A stretch of DNA of 42,843 nt from Rhodobacterales bacterium. GTDB taxonomy: Bacteria > Pseudomonadota > Alphaproteobacteria > Rhodobacterales > Rhodobacteraceae. Both the position numbers and the translations under genes were made by a program. Below the pieces are notes generated by a model. The model saw only the letters and a list, made by a program, of their open reading frames with translations. It had not been told where the DNA came from and did no database searches. The stretch lies in assembly GCA_003249215.1 (NCBI GenBank), contig QKJR01000013.1, positions 1-42,843 of the forward strand, in the 5' to 3' direction. Each line of letters begins with the position of its first letter. Positions within the stretch are counted from its first letter, which is position 1. Below, one piece after another: positions 20,579-29,418 of the stretch.

Positions 20579-21459
20579 TCGCGGCGCTGGCAGGGTTCGG
20601 GGCTTGGGCACAGGCGCCCGAACCGCCGGGCCGGGCCGAATTCGTGCAAAGCTGGCGCTGGTCGCGCCCCGAACCGGCCTTCGGCGGGTTCTCGGCGATC
20701 GAGCTCGACCCCGCCGGCACCGCCCTCACGGTGGTGTCGGATCGTGGCACGATCTGGCGCGGCACGATCGCGCGCGATGCCGCGGGCCTGATTTCCGGGA
20801 TCGAGATCGCCCGGGGACCGACCGTGCTGCGCAGCCCGCGCAGTCTCGAGACCGAAGGCACGACGCAGGATTCAGAGGGCCTTGCTCTGGCCGCCGACGG
20901 CACGGCCTATGTCTCCTTCGAAGGGGTTGCGCGGGTTGCGCATTTTGCCGACGACGCCGCGATGGCCGACCCGATGCCGCGGCCGCGCGAATTCATGACG
21001 CTGCAGGACAATTCCGCGCTCGAGGCGCTCGCCATTGCCGAGGATGGCACTCTCTACACTCTGCCCGAACGCTCGGGCGCAAAGGACCGCGCCTTTCCGG
21101 TCTACCGTCTGAAACCCGGGGCGGCGCAATGGGATCAGCCCTTCGCGATCCCGCGCGACGGCGACTGGCTCCCGGTCGGGGCGGATTTCGGACCGGACGG
21201 GCGGTTCTATCTGCTCGAGCGCGACTTCTGGGGCCTGCTCGGATTTCTCAGCCGGGTCCGGGTCTTCGACATCGCGGGCGATACGGTCTCGGGCGGCGAG
21301 GTGGTGATGCAATCGCGCGCGGGTCGCTTCGACAATCTCGAAGGCCTCGCCGCCTGGCGCGATGACACGGGGGCGATCCGGCTCACGCTGATCTCGGACG
21401 ACAATTTCATCCCGCTGCAACAAACCCAGCTCGTCGAATTCCGTCTCGCACCGCAATGA
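20551..21459 (+). CDS. Esterase-like activity of phytase family protein
   Basis: A 302-residue secreted protein: signal peptide MPRRALVALIAALAGFGAWAQ, then a beta-propeller-like sequence (FGGFSAIELDPAGTALTVVSDRG, DSEGLALAADGTAYVSFEG, FDNLEGLAAWRDD) typical of the phytase-esterase-like family found in alphaproteobacteria. Family members are predicted to hydrolyse phosphate or ester bonds outside the cytoplasm, but their real substrates are poorly known. ATG 20551 is chosen because it opens the signal peptide; it lies inside the mepA 3' end, so translation is probably coupled. The frame stays open far upstream within mepA, which is a shadow. Confidence 0.83.
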   Translation: MPRRALVALIAALAGFGAWAQAPEPPGRAEFVQSWRWSRPEPAFGGFSAIELDPAGTALTVVSDRGTIWRGTIARDAAGLISGIEIARGPTVLRSPRSLETEGTTQDSEGLALAADGTAYVSFEGVARVAHFADDAAMADPMPRPREFMTLQDNSALEALAIAEDGTLYTLPERSGAKDRAFPVYRLKPGAAQWDQPFAIPRDGDWLPVGADFGPDGRFYLLERDFWGLLGFLSRVRVFDIAGDTVSGGEVVMQSRAGRFDNLEGLAAWRDDTGAIRLTLISDDNFIPLQQTQLVEFRLAPQ

Positions 21460-21463
21460 GACC

Positions 21464-21492
21464 TTGACCGGCGGGTCGCTCGGGGCTATCCG
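21464..21492 (+). promoter_or_regulatory. Possible sigma-70 promoter for the VUT transporter
   Basis: TTGACC (21464-21469) is followed after 17 bp by TATCCG (21487-21492), 59 bp before the start at 21551. The -35 is good and the -10 is mediocre. A short hairpin CCCGG-AAAC-CCGGG lies in the leader just after it. Confidence 0.35.
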
Positions 21493-21550
21493 CCGCGCTT
21501 GCCCGGAAACCCGGGCCATGTCCCCGCGACCATGTAAAAACGGTGAACCA

Positions 21551-22171
21551 ATGAAACGCTATCTGCCTGGCATCCTTGCCATGGCCGCGATTGTCGTGGC
21601 CTCGAATATCCTGGTGCAACATCTCTTCGGCCAATGGCTGACCTGGGGCGCCTTCACCTATCCTTTCGCCTTCCTCGTAACCGACCTGACGAACCGCCTG
21701 CAGGGCGCGCGCGCGGCGCGCATCGTCGTGGCGGCCGGTTTCGTCGTGGGCATCGCCTGCTCGCTCGTCGGCTCGCAGATCATGGGCGAGTTCGGCCCGC
21801 TCGTGAGCTTCCGCGTGGCGCTCGGCTCGGGTCTCGCCTTCCTCGCGGCGCAAATGACCGACATTACCATCTTCAACCGCCTGCGCCGCATGGGCTGGTG
21901 GAAGGCGCCGCTCGTTTCGACGCTGATCGGCGCCTCGCTCGACACGGCGATCTTCTTCTCGGTCGCCTTCGCGGCCGGCCTGAGCTGGCTCGAACCGGGC
22001 AACGATGTGGCCTGGGCCAACGAGTCGCTGCCGCTTCTGGGCACGGGGCCGATGGCACCGCTCTGGGTGTCGCTGGGCACGGCGGACTGGCTTGTCAAAC
22101 TTGCCCTCGCAATAATCGCTTTGATACCTTTTCGGGCAGTTGTCACGAAACTATCGCCAAAGCTTGCGTGA
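21551..22171 (+). CDS. yhhQ: Queuosine precursor transporter (VUT family)
   Basis: A 206-residue inner-membrane protein with about six hydrophobic segments. TWGAFTYPFAFLVTDLTNRLQG, DITIFNRLRR and APLVSTLIGASLDTAIFF align by eye with Escherichia coli YhhQ, which imports the queuosine precursors preQ0/preQ1 for tRNA modification. ATG 21551 is the family-type start (MKRYLPGILAM); the frame is open to 21464 without family similarity. No queuosine biosynthesis gene is adjacent, so salvage is inferred from the family alone. Confidence 0.88.
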   Translation: MKRYLPGILAMAAIVVASNILVQHLFGQWLTWGAFTYPFAFLVTDLTNRLQGARAARIVVAAGFVVGIACSLVGSQIMGEFGPLVSFRVALGSGLAFLAAQMTDITIFNRLRRMGWWKAPLVSTLIGASLDTAIFFSVAFAAGLSWLEPGNDVAWANESLPLLGTGPMAPLWVSLGTADWLVKLALAIIALIPFRAVVTKLSPKLA

Positions 22172-22204
22172 ATTTACTGGACATACACCAAATCTGTGGC
22201 AGCC

Positions 22205-22213
22205 TGTGGATAA
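22205..22213 (-). promoter_or_regulatory. Perfect DnaA box
   Basis: TTATCCACA on the minus strand (TGTGGATAA on plus) matches the strict DnaA 9-mer. It lies between yhhQ and the micro-ORF locus, 14 bp before its Shine-Dalgarno. A single box could be chance or could make the locus responsive to DnaA. Confidence 0.35.
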
Positions 22214-22241
22214 CGGCAACGCATTGAAAGGAGGTGGTCCA

Positions 22242-22298
22242 GTGTCTAGAGTGATATTGGAGAGAGGTGTCGGGACAGTTAGGGGGGCCGTGGCCTGA
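22242..22298 (+). CDS. Possible 18-codon micro-ORF
   Basis: GTG at 22242 to TGA at 22296-22298 would encode MSRVILERGVGTVRGAVA. AAAGGAGGT is spaced 6 bases before it, the best ribosome-binding site in the window. Codon choice is odd for this genome: two AGA, one AGG and one ATA, plus TTG. That suits either a slow-translated leader peptide or sequence constrained as RNA rather than protein. The frame overlaps one strand of a long-range stem (GTTAGGG, 22278-22284). Coding status is uncertain. Confidence 0.4.
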   Translation: MSRVILERGVGTVRGAVA

Positions 22299-22381
22299 GG
22301 GCAAACCCAAGGGCAAATAACCCTGGCTGGGACGGAGGATCTGACCCAAGACCCTAACCGGACCATCTCCGTAGATCTCGG

Positions 22382-22415
22382 GGGCCGCTGGCTAAGCCAA
22401 GCGGCCCTTTCTATT
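22382..22415 (+). terminator. Intrinsic terminator of the micro-ORF locus
   Basis: GGGCCGCT (22382-22389) pairs with AGCGGCCC (22400-22407), with an inner GGC/GCC and a TAA loop, followed by TTTCTATT (22408-22415). This is a textbook stem with a U-rich tail, and separates the locus from xseB. Confidence 0.8.
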
Positions 22416-22457
22416 GCCCGGAAGGCCCTGCGCGGGGCTCCGCCGGGCCTTCCGGGC
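22416..22457. repeat. 13-bp perfect inverted repeat upstream of xseB
   Basis: GCCCGGAAGGCCC (22416-22428) and GGGCCTTCCGGGC (22445-22457) are exact reverse complements; the 16-base interior can add GCGG/CCGC. It has no U-tail, so it is more likely a REP-type palindrome or a transcript-stabilising hairpin in the xseB leader than a second terminator. Confidence 0.65.
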
Positions 22458-22512
22458 TGGACCCGGGCGCCGAAAACTGGCATTCCGGGCCTTGAATTGA
22501 AGGAGCGAGCGG

Positions 22513-22761
22513 ATGAGCGACAGCGGGCCGGACATTGCAGGCATGAGCTTCGAACAGGCGATGGCCGAACTCGAACAGGTCGTCGGTCAGCTCGAGCGCG
22601 GCGAAGTGCCGCTCGACCGCTCGATCGCGCTCTACGAACGCGGGGCCGCGCTGCGCGAGCGCTGCGCGCAGCTTCTCAAGGAGGCCGAGGAGCGGGTCGA
22701 GAAGATCACCCTCGGCGAGGGCGGCCAGCCCCGCGGCACGGTTCCGGTCGAAGGGCTCTGA
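22513..22761 (+). CDS. xseB: Exodeoxyribonuclease VII small subunit
   Basis: The 82-residue small subunit of the single-strand exonuclease XseAB. FEQAMAELEQVVGQLERGEVPLDRSIALYERGAALRERCAQLLKEAEERV is the full helical-hairpin family core. ATG 22513 follows AAGGAG. Its TGA overlaps the ispA ATG (TGATG), giving the widespread xseB-ispA-dxs order. The large subunit xseA is not in the window. Confidence 0.96.
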   Translation: MSDSGPDIAGMSFEQAMAELEQVVGQLERGEVPLDRSIALYERGAALRERCAQLLKEAEERVEKITLGEGGQPRGTVPVEGL

Positions 22762-23627
22762 TGTTTCCCGAACGTCTGGCGGAGGTGCAGCGCGCGGTGC
22801 AATCCGCGCTGGATGCAGCGGTCGGGCAGCTGCCCGAGGGCGAGCTGCGCGCCGCGATCGGCTACGGCGCGCAGGGCGGCAAGCGGCTCCGGGCCTTTCT
22901 CGTGCTCGAATCGGCGGCGCTCTTCGGCCTTCCGGCAGCTCAGGCCATGCCGGCCGCGGCGGCGGTCGAGGCGCTGCATGCCTATTCGCTCGTGCATGAC
23001 GATCTGCCCTGCATGGATGACGACGATCTGCGCCGCGGCCTGCCAACGGTGCATGTGAAATGGGACCAGGCGACCGCCGTGCTGGCGGGCGATGCGCTGC
23101 AGACGCTTGCCTTCGAGCTCTGCTGCGATCCCGCGCTCGGGGCCCCCGAACGGCGCGTCGCACTGGTGGCGGCGCTGGCGCGCGCCTCGGGTGCCGCGGG
23201 CATGGTCCATGGTCAGGCGCTCGACATTGCGGCAGAAACCGCGGCCGCCCCCCTGACCCTCGCTGAGATCACCGAGTTGCAGGCGGGCAAGACCGGGGCG
23301 CTGATCTCCTTTGCGGCCGAGGCGGGCGCGATTCTGGCGGGCGCCGATCGCGCGCCGCTGGCGCGCTATGCCGCGGCGCTCGGGCTTGCCTTCCAGATTG
23401 CCGATGACATCCTCGATGTCGAGGGCAGCGAAGAGGCCGCGGGCAAGCGGCTGAACAAGGATGCCGAGGCGGGCAAGGCCACCTTCGTGTCGCTTCTGGG
23501 CCTCGAAGGTGCCAAAGCGCGTGCGGCGGCGCTCGTGGCCGAGGCCGAGGCGGCGCTTGCGCCCTATGGCGCAAAGGCGCAGACTTTGATCGAGGCGGCG
23601 CGGTTCGTGATCGCGCGTGACATGTGA
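22761..23627 (+). CDS. ispA: Polyprenyl (geranyl/farnesyl) diphosphate synthase
   Basis: A 288-residue class I prenyltransferase that condenses IPP with DMAPP/GPP to make farnesyl diphosphate, feeding carotenoids, quinones and undecaprenyl carriers. The first Asp-rich motif is [14 protein letters not shown] (about residues 77-90), the second [19 protein letters not shown] is the diphosphate-binding region. Its position between xseB and dxs and the residues near the first Asp motif favour FPP synthase, although GPP or GGPP chain length cannot be settled by eye. dxs starts 11 bp after the stop. Confidence 0.93.
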   Translation: MFPERLAEVQRAVQSALDAAVGQLPEGELRAAIGYGAQGGKRLRAFLVLESAALFGLPAAQAMPAAAAVEALHAYSLVHDDLPCMDDDDLRRGLPTVHVKWDQATAVLAGDALQTLAFELCCDPALGAPERRVALVAALARASGAAGMVHGQALDIAAETAAAPLTLAEITELQAGKTGALISFAAEAGAILAGADRAPLARYAAALGLAFQIADDILDVEGSEEAAGKRLNKDAEAGKATFVSLLGLEGAKARAAALVAEAEAALAPYGAKAQTLIEAARFVIARDM

Positions 23628-23637
23628 CGGAAAGCAG

Positions 23638-25548
23638 ATGAGCCAGCCCCCCTCTACCCCGATCCTCGACCGTGTGAGGCTGCCCTCGGACATGAAGGCG
23701 CTGAGCGATGCCGAGTTGAAGAAGCTCGCGGGTGAATTGCGCGCCGAGACGATCTCGGCCGTGTCGGAAACCGGTGGGCATCTGGGCGCGGGTCTCGGGG
23801 TCGTCGAGCTGACCGTGGCCTTGCACGCAGTGTTCGACGCGCCGCGCGACAAGATCGTCTGGGACGTCGGCCATCAGTGCTATCCGCACAAGATCCTGAC
23901 CGGGCGGCGCGACCGGATCCGCACGCTGCGGATGAAGGGTGGGCTGTCGGGCTTCACCAAGCGCTCGGAAAGCCCCTATGACCCGTTCGGCGCGGGCCAC
24001 AGCTCGACCTCGATCTCGGCGGCGGTGGGCTTTGCCATGGCGCGCGAGCTCGGCGCGGAAACCGGCGACGCGATTGCGGTGATCGGCGACGGGGCGATGT
24101 CGGGCGGCATGGCCTTCGAGGCGATGAACCATGCGGGCCACCTCGGTAAGCGGGTCTTCGTGGTCTTGAACGACAACGAGATGTCGATCGCGCCGCCGGT
24201 CGGTGCGCTCTCGTCCTATCTCACCCGGCTCTATGCCGAAGGCCCGATGCAGGATCTCAAGGCGGTCGCCAAGGGCGCGGTCAGCCTGCTGCCGGAACCG
24301 TTTCAGGAAGGCGCGCGCCGCGCCAAGGAAATGCTCAAGGGCATGGCGATGGGTGGTACCCTGTTTGAGGAGCTCGGCTTCACCTATGTCGGGCCGGTCG
24401 ACGGGCATGACCTCGATACGCTCCTGCCGCTTCTGCGCACGCTGAAGGCGCGCGCGACCGGCCCGGTGCTGATCCATGCGCTGACCCGGAAGGGCAAGGG
24501 CTATGCCCCCGCCGAGGCCCGCGCCGACCGCGGGCACGCCACCGCGAAATTCGACGTGGTGACCGGGGCGCAGGTGAAAACCCCCTCGAACGCGCCGAGC
24601 TATACCAAGGTCTTCGCCGAGAGCCTGATCGCGCAAGCCGCGAATGACGAGAAGATCGTCGCGGTCACCGCGGCGATGCCCGACGGCACGGGCCTCAACC
24701 TTTTCGCCGAACGCTTCCCGCGGCGCTGCTTCGATGTGGGCATCGCCGAACAACATGCGGTGACCTTCTCGGCCGGGCTTGCCGCCGCCGGGATGCGCCC
24801 GTTCTGCGCGATCTATTCGACCTTCCTGCAGCGCGGCTACGATCAGATCGTGCATGATGTGGCGATCCAGCGGCTGCCGGTGCGCTTCGCAATCGACCGC
24901 GCGGGGCTCGTGGGCGCCGATGGCGCGACCCATGCGGGCGCTTTCGATGTGGGCTTCATGGCGAGCCTGCCCGGCATGGTGGTGATGGCCGCCGCCGATG
25001 AGGCGGAACTGGTGCATATGGTCGCCACCGCGGCCGCGCATGACGAAGGCCCGATCGCCTTCCGCTATCCGCGCGGCGAGGGGATGGGTGTCGAGATGCC
25101 CGAGCGCGGTGAACCGCTCGAAATCGGCCGCGGCCGGATCATTTCCGAAGGCGCGCGGGTCGCGATCCTGAGCTATGGGACGCGGCTCGCCGAGGTGCTC
25201 AAGGCGCGCGAGGCGCTCGCGGCCCGCGGCTTGGCGCCGACCGTGGCCGATGCGCGCTTCGTCAAGCCGCTCGACACCGATCTGATCCTGCGGCTGGTGG
25301 CCGAGCATGAGGCGCTGATCTGCATCGAAGAGGGCGCGGTCGGTGGCTTCGGCAGCCATGTCGCGCAATTCCTGTCCGAGCAGGGCGTCTTCGACCGTGG
25401 CTTCAAGTTCCGCTCGATGGTGTTGCCCGATACGTTCATCGACCATGCGAGCCCCGAGGACATGTATCGCTCGGCCGGCATGGATGCGCCGCAGATCGAG
25501 GCCAAGGTGCTCGAGCTGCTGGGCGTGGCAGTCGCGAAACGGGCCTGA
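23638..25548 (+). CDS. dxs: 1-Deoxy-D-xylulose-5-phosphate synthase
   Basis: The entry enzyme of the MEP isoprenoid pathway, joining pyruvate and glyceraldehyde 3-phosphate with ThDP; it also supplies thiamine and pyridoxal synthesis. The 636-residue length is normal. Seen: [18 protein letters not shown] (N-terminal His), the ThDP-binding [15 protein letters not shown], the central transketolase region [20 protein letters not shown] with catalytic Glu, [15 protein letters not shown], and the C-terminal transketolase domain. ATG 23638 ([13 protein letters not shown]) fits the family; an upstream ATG at 23617 overlaps ispA. Last gene of its operon. Confidence 0.97.
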   Translation: MSQPPSTPILDRVRLPSDMKALSDAELKKLAGELRAETISAVSETGGHLGAGLGVVELTVALHAVFDAPRDKIVWDVGHQCYPHKILTGRRDRIRTLRMKGGLSGFTKRSESPYDPFGAGHSSTSISAAVGFAMARELGAETGDAIAVIGDGAMSGGMAFEAMNHAGHLGKRVFVVLNDNEMSIAPPVGALSSYLTRLYAEGPMQDLKAVAKGAVSLLPEPFQEGARRAKEMLKGMAMGGTLFEELGFTYVGPVDGHDLDTLLPLLRTLKARATGPVLIHALTRKGKGYAPAEARADRGHATAKFDVVTGAQVKTPSNAPSYTKVFAESLIAQAANDEKIVAVTAAMPDGTGLNLFAERFPRRCFDVGIAEQHAVTFSAGLAAAGMRPFCAIYSTFLQRGYDQIVHDVAIQRLPVRFAIDRAGLVGADGATHAGAFDVGFMASLPGMVVMAAADEAELVHMVATAAAHDEGPIAFRYPRGEGMGVEMPERGEPLEIGRGRIISEGARVAILSYGTRLAEVLKAREALAARGLAPTVADARFVKPLDTDLILRLVAEHEALICIEEGAVGGFGSHVAQFLSEQGVFDRGFKFRSMVLPDTFIDHASPEDMYRSAGMDAPQIEAKVLELLGVAVAKRA

Positions 25549-25576
25549 GGGCGCGCCGGTCCGGGCCTTGGTTTTT

Positions 25577-25625
25577 GAGTATTTGGACCAAGAAAAAGCC
25601 ATGTCTTTTCCTGGTGGAAATACTC
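25577..25625. repeat. Rhodobacter-type intergenic palindrome / bidirectional terminator
   Basis: GAGTATTT (25577-25584) and AAATACTC (25618-25625) are exact reverse complements. Between them CCAAGAAAAAG and CTTTTCCTGG also pair imperfectly. It lies between the convergent dxs and ornithine cyclodeaminase-like genes, preceded by TTTTT, so it can terminate both transcripts. The TTTTTGAGTATTT core is one I associate with repeats scattered through Rhodobacterales genomes. Confidence 0.7.
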
Positions 25626-25637
25626 CCGCCGGAGGCT

Positions 25638-26558
25638 CTAGCCTTGGGCCGCGCGCCACATCTGCAGGATATATTGCGCGGTGATCAGATCGAGATGCGC
25701 ACCGCCGCCGTTCTTGCACAGGGTGATCTCGTCCCGGGTTTGCCGCGCGAATTTGCCTGACGCAATGTCGTAGTAATCGGCGACGATATCGGCCTCGGCC
25801 ATCACCCCGCGCGCGATCGGATCGCGAAACTCGCCGATATGGTGCACCGTCGTCGCGCGCGCATCGCAGAAGATCCGCGCACGAGAAATCGCCGTGTCAT
25901 CCACCTCGCGCATATCGGGGCGATAGGCGCCGATCAGGTCGAGATGGGTGCCCGGCTGGATCCAGTCGCCGTTGAGCCACGGCTCGATTGCCATCGTCGT
26001 CGTCGCCACGATCTCGGCGCGTTTGAGCGCGGTTTCGAGGTCGGCCTCGACCCCCACCCCCATCCGCGCGGCGAGCGCCTCGGCGGTCACCACCGTGCGG
26101 TTCCAAATTGTGATCCGTGCGTCCGGAAAACCCGCGCGATAGGCCGCAACCATCGAGGCCGCCACCTTGCCCGCGCCGCAAACGAGGATCTCACGCGCAT
26201 CGGGCCGGGCGAGCTTGCGCGCGGCGAGCAGGCTGTCTCCCGCCGTCTTCCATTTCGTCACGAGACCGAAATCCACGACCGCCTCGAGTTCACCGGTCAC
26301 GTCGTGGAGCAGGTTGACCGCGCCGGTCACGCTCTCGATGCCGCGCTCGGCATTGCCCGGAACGATGGCGGCGGCCTTGACCGCGATCCCGAGCCCAGAG
26401 ATCCAGGCCGAGCGCGTGAGCAACGTATCCGCGCCGCGATAGAGGAAGGTATCGGCGACCTCGGCGCGCGGCAGACGGTGCCCGGCCTCCAGCGCCTCGC
26501 TCAGTTGCACCCAGTCGAGCAGCGCCTCGGCCTCGGGCCCGATGAAAACCGGTTTCAT
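25638..26558 (-). CDS. Ornithine cyclodeaminase / mu-crystallin family protein
   Basis: A 306-residue NAD(P)-dependent enzyme of the ornithine cyclodeaminase superfamily. Seen: GIAVKAAAIVPGN, TGELEAVVDFGLVTKWKTAGDSLLAARKLA, Rossmann motif ILVCGAGKVAASMV, and PGTHLDLIGAYRPDMREVDD with its acidic catalytic segment. Members deaminate ornithine, reduce ketimines or act as alanine dehydrogenase; the substrate cannot be told here. ATG 26558 (MKPVFIGPE) overlaps the HAD-gene stop by four bases (ATGA), making it the last gene of a five-gene operon. The frame is open to 26642 but only as overlap. Confidence 0.85.
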   Translation of the reverse strand: MKPVFIGPEAEALLDWVQLSEALEAGHRLPRAEVADTFLYRGADTLLTRSAWISGLGIAVKAAAIVPGNAERGIESVTGAVNLLHDVTGELEAVVDFGLVTKWKTAGDSLLAARKLARPDAREILVCGAGKVAASMVAAYRAGFPDARITIWNRTVVTAEALAARMGVGVEADLETALKRAEIVATTTMAIEPWLNGDWIQPGTHLDLIGAYRPDMREVDDTAISRARIFCDARATTVHHIGEFRDPIARGVMAEADIVADYYDIASGKFARQTRDEITLCKNGGGAHLDLITAQYILQMWRAAQG

Positions 26559-27172
26559 TCTGCCTCTCGTTCCGTCAGCAACCCCTCGGAGACAAGCCGT
26601 CCGGCCCAGCCTTCGGGGCCGTCGAACAGATGCGTCTTCCAACCGAAGGTGTGGGCGGTGGCGATATTGTCGGCGCGGTCGTCAGTGAAGAGGATCTGCG
26701 CGCCGCTCAGCCCGCATGCTTCTTCGACCATGGCATAGATCTGCGGGTCGGGTTTCGTCACGCCCATGTGCCCCGAGACGAAGCCGCGCTCGAAGTCGCG
26801 CAGGAAGGGATAGAAGCCACAGGCGTAATCGAAGCTCTCGATCCCGAAGTTCGTGAGCGAAAACACCGGCACGCCGCGCGCCTGCAAGGCCTTCATCAGC
26901 CGCACCGAGCGCGGGATCGCGGGCGCCGCCATCTTGATCCAGTCGTCGAACCAGAGCCGGATCATCGGCGTCCAGGCCGGATAACGCTCGGCCCAGTCAT
27001 AGATCGTTTCTCGGAACGGGCCGCCACGGTCGATGATGTCGTTCATGCCGTGCAGGTCGACCTCGGCGAACATCGCCTCGCGCGCCGCGCGCGGCATGAT
27101 CGTGTCGTAATGCCGCTCGGGTTGCCATTCGATCAGCACATTGCCGATGTCGAAGATCACCGCCTCAACCAT
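26555..27172 (-). CDS. HAD-superfamily phosphatase (HAD-IA, YihX-like)
   Basis: A 205-residue hydrolase. Motif I is [10 protein letters not shown] (nucleophile D8), motif II SLTN, motif III the lysine in [10 protein letters not shown], and motif [10 protein letters not shown]. The DxGNV form and the cap region resemble YihX, a sugar-phosphate phosphatase. Start overlaps the upstream YaiI-family gene by 8 bp and its end overlaps the next gene by 4 bp. Substrate is not determined by sequence. Confidence 0.88.
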   Translation of the reverse strand: MVEAVIFDIGNVLIEWQPERHYDTIMPRAAREAMFAEVDLHGMNDIIDRGGPFRETIYDWAERYPAWTPMIRLWFDDWIKMAAPAIPRSVRLMKALQARGVPVFSLTNFGIESFDYACGFYPFLRDFERGFVSGHMGVTKPDPQIYAMVEEACGLSGAQILFTDDRADNIATAHTFGWKTHLFDGPEGWAGRLVSEGLLTEREAE

Positions 27173-27620
27173 TCGCTTCCCTCATCGCCGCGCGTGCGGT
27201 CCGGTCCAATGCCTCGAGAAAACGCGCCCGGTCCGCCTTTGTAAAGGGCCGCCCGCCGCCTTGGCGAAAGGGGTCGGCCGCGCGCAGATCGGCCATCAGG
27301 TCGCGGGTGGCCAGCACATTGCCGATATTTGCGGGCGTCAGCGCCTCGCCATCGGGGCGCAGGACCCGCGCGCCTGCCTCGACGCATTTCGCGGCCAAGG
27401 GGATGTCGTTGGTGATCACCACGTCGCCCTTGCCCGCCCGCTCGGCGATATGCTTGTCGGCCTCATCGGGGCCTGCGGCCACATAGACCATCTGCACCAG
27501 CGGGTTTTGCGAGGGCCGCAGGCCCCCGTTCGAGACGAAGGCGAGCGGGATCTGCAGCCGCGTCGCCACGCGCTCGGCCTCGTCCTTCACCGGGCAGGCA
27601 TCGGCATCGACCCAGATCAC
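27165..27620 (-). CDS. YaiI/YqxD family protein (UPF0178)
   Basis: A 151-residue protein with the family opening [53 protein letters not shown] and the [10 protein letters not shown] tail. The acidic residues suggest a PIN-like metal-dependent fold, but no enzymatic role is established. It overlaps S-formylglutathione hydrolase by four bases upstream and the HAD gene downstream. Confidence 0.92.
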   Translation of the reverse strand: MIWVDADACPVKDEAERVATRLQIPLAFVSNGGLRPSQNPLVQMVYVAAGPDEADKHIAERAGKGDVVITNDIPLAAKCVEAGARVLRPDGEALTPANIGNVLATRDLMADLRAADPFRQGGGRPFTKADRARFLEALDRTARAAMREANG

Positions 27621-28447
27621 CGCCAGAGCGCCTCGGCATGGAAGGCGATGTGATCGGGGATGAAGGTCGAGACGAAGAAATAGCTGTGGTCATAGCCCGC
27701 CTGCATCCGGAAGGTGCCGGGCTGGCGGCGCGCGGCCATGGCTTGAGAGAGTGCCTCGGGGCGCAAGAGATCGAGGAACTGGTCGCTCGCGCCCTGATCG
27801 ATCAGCACCTCGCCGTCAAAGCCCACCTCGCGCATCAGATGGGTCGCGTCATGCTCGAGCCATTTCGCCTCATCCGCGCCCAGATAGGCGGTGAACTGCT
27901 TGCGGCCCCAGTCGCTCGCAGCCGGATTGGCGATCGGCGCGAAGGCGGAGACCGAGCGGAACCGCCCCGGCAGCCGCATAGCGAGCGTCAGCGCGCCATG
28001 CCCGCCCATCGAATGGCCGGTGATGCCCTGACGATCCTCGTCGATGTCGAAGGCGGCGGTCACCACGCGGGGCAGCTCGTCGGCCACATAATCCCACATG
28101 CGGAAATGCGGCGCCCAGGGTTCCTCGGTCGCGTTCACGTAGAACCCGGCCCCCTGCCCCAGATCATAGGCCGAATCGTTTGCCACCCCCTCGCCGCGCG
28201 GCGAGGTATCGGGGAAGACAAGCGCAATGCCGGCTTCGGCCGCGAATTTCTGCGCGCCCGCCTTGGTCATCGCATTCTCATGCGTGCAGGTCAGCCCCGA
28301 GAGATACCAGAGCACCGGCACCGGCGCATCGGCGGCCTCTGCCGGCAGGAAGAGGCCAAAGGTCATCTCGCAGCCGGTCGCCTCGGAGGCATGGGCATAG
28401 ACGCCCTGCACGCCACCAAAGCACTTGTTTTCCGAAATCGTGCGCAT
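27617..28447 (-). CDS. fghA: S-formylglutathione hydrolase
   Basis: The last step of glutathione-dependent formaldehyde detoxification: hydrolyses S-formylglutathione to formate and glutathione. The 276-residue alpha/beta hydrolase has nucleophile S146 in [24 protein letters not shown] near the oxyanion region, DQGASDQFL (Asp) and GYDHSYFF (His). The usual partner, class III alcohol dehydrogenase, is not in the window. It is the second gene of an operon starting with the AEC transporter 9 bp upstream. Confidence 0.95.
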   Translation of the reverse strand: MRTISENKCFGGVQGVYAHASEATGCEMTFGLFLPAEAADAPVPVLWYLSGLTCTHENAMTKAGAQKFAAEAGIALVFPDTSPRGEGVANDSAYDLGQGAGFYVNATEEPWAPHFRMWDYVADELPRVVTAAFDIDEDRQGITGHSMGGHGALTLAMRLPGRFRSVSAFAPIANPAASDWGRKQFTAYLGADEAKWLEHDATHLMREVGFDGEVLIDQGASDQFLDLLRPEALSQAMAARRQPGTFRMQAGYDHSYFFVSTFIPDHIAFHAEALWR

Positions 28448-28456
28448 CGCGCCCCC

Positions 28457-29371
28457 CTATTTGCTTATCCAGTGGATCACCGCGGGAATGCTCAGGACGC
28501 TGAGCGCGGTGGAAATCAGGATCGAGGTCGAGACGCGGGCCGGCGCCACCCCGAAATGCGCCGCCAGAATGTAGACATTCCCGGCGACGGGCAAGGCCGC
28601 GGCGGCGACCATCACACCCGCGGCGAAGGGCTCGACCCCGAGCCCCCAGGCCGCAAGGCCCACCGCGAGCGGGTGCAGCACGAGCTTGGCCCCCGAGAGC
28701 CAGAGCGCCGGACCCACCCGCTCGGCCGAGCGATCGGCCAGCGAGGCACCAATGGCAAACAGCGCCCCGGGCGTGGCGGCCGCGCCGAGGATCGCGACGA
28801 ACTCGGCAAGTGGTGCCGGCATCGGCAGCGAGAACCCCGCCCATGCGAGGCCCGCCGCCATCGAGACGATCATCGGGTTCTTCACGAGGCCGAGCGCAAT
28901 CGGCCCGAGCGCGACCCGGCCATGCCGCGCCGCGGTGATGATGATCGTGATCAGCGAGGAAAAGACGATGAGATCGACGGCGAGGACCATCAGAACCGGC
29001 CCAATCGCCCGCTCGCCCAGAAGCACGACGAGCATCGGCACGCCGAGAAAGCCGGTATTGCCGATCATCGCGGTATGGGCCTCCATCGCGGCCTCGGTCA
29101 CCGGCCGCCCGCGGAGTTTCGCAATGGCGAAAGCCAGCCCCCAGACAAAGGTCGAGCCCGCAAGATAGGCCGCGAAGAAGGCAGGATCGAACAGCGCGCC
29201 GAGTTCCAGCGTCGCCGTGAAGCGGAAGATCATCGCCGAAAGCGCGAAGTAGAAGACGAATTTCGTGAGCCACGCGCTCGCCTCGGCCGGGAAGAACCGG
29301 GTCCACCCGGCAAACCAGCCGAGCCCGATCAGGCCGAAGAAGGGCAGAACCTTGAGGAAGATCTCGAGCAT
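28457..29371 (-). CDS. AEC (auxin efflux carrier) family transporter
   Basis: A 304-residue inner-membrane protein with about ten hydrophobic segments. The GNTGFLGVPMLVVLLGE motif and the two-half layout are typical of bacterial AEC permeases, which move small carboxylates such as malate or malonate. It heads the fghA operon; the link to formaldehyde metabolism is positional only. ATG 29371 (MLEIFLKVLPFF) is the natural start. Confidence 0.88.
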   Translation of the reverse strand: MLEIFLKVLPFFGLIGLGWFAGWTRFFPAEASAWLTKFVFYFALSAMIFRFTATLELGALFDPAFFAAYLAGSTFVWGLAFAIAKLRGRPVTEAAMEAHTAMIGNTGFLGVPMLVVLLGERAIGPVLMVLAVDLIVFSSLITIIITAARHGRVALGPIALGLVKNPMIVSMAAGLAWAGFSLPMPAPLAEFVAILGAAATPGALFAIGASLADRSAERVGPALWLSGAKLVLHPLAVGLAAWGLGVEPFAAGVMVAAAALPVAGNVYILAAHFGVAPARVSTSILISTALSVLSIPAVIHWISK

Positions 29372-29418
29372 GCGCCAGCGCTAGCACGCCGGGTTGCGGC
29401 GCACCAGCCCGGGCGCGA

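Larger units (their letters stand above)
22227..22415 (+). ncRNA. Structured RNA / leader-like transcription unit with its own terminator
   Basis: This stand-alone unit lies between yhhQ and xseB. It opens with AAAGGAGGT (22227-22235), almost fully complementary to the 16S rRNA 3' tail. GGAGGTGGTCC (22230-22240) can pair with GGACCATCTCC (22360-22370): 11 pairs, one of them G-U. Stacked inside, GTTAGGG (22278-22284) pairs with CCCTAAC (22352-22358). Two small GGG/CCC hairpins (22299-22308 and 22311-22323) sit in the middle. A competing stem ACGGAG (22332-22337) with CTCCGT (22367-22372) would free the Shine-Dalgarno. An intrinsic terminator ends it. I do not recognise a known RNA family. It is either a small RNA or the mRNA of the 18-codon frame under Shine-Dalgarno masking. 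Confidence 0.5.

Noticed and set aside
21493-21550. A preQ1 riboswitch in front of yhhQ
   Set aside because: A short CCCGG/CCGGG hairpin and an AAAAA tract are present, but the conserved preQ1 core and pseudoknot pairing could not be laid out.
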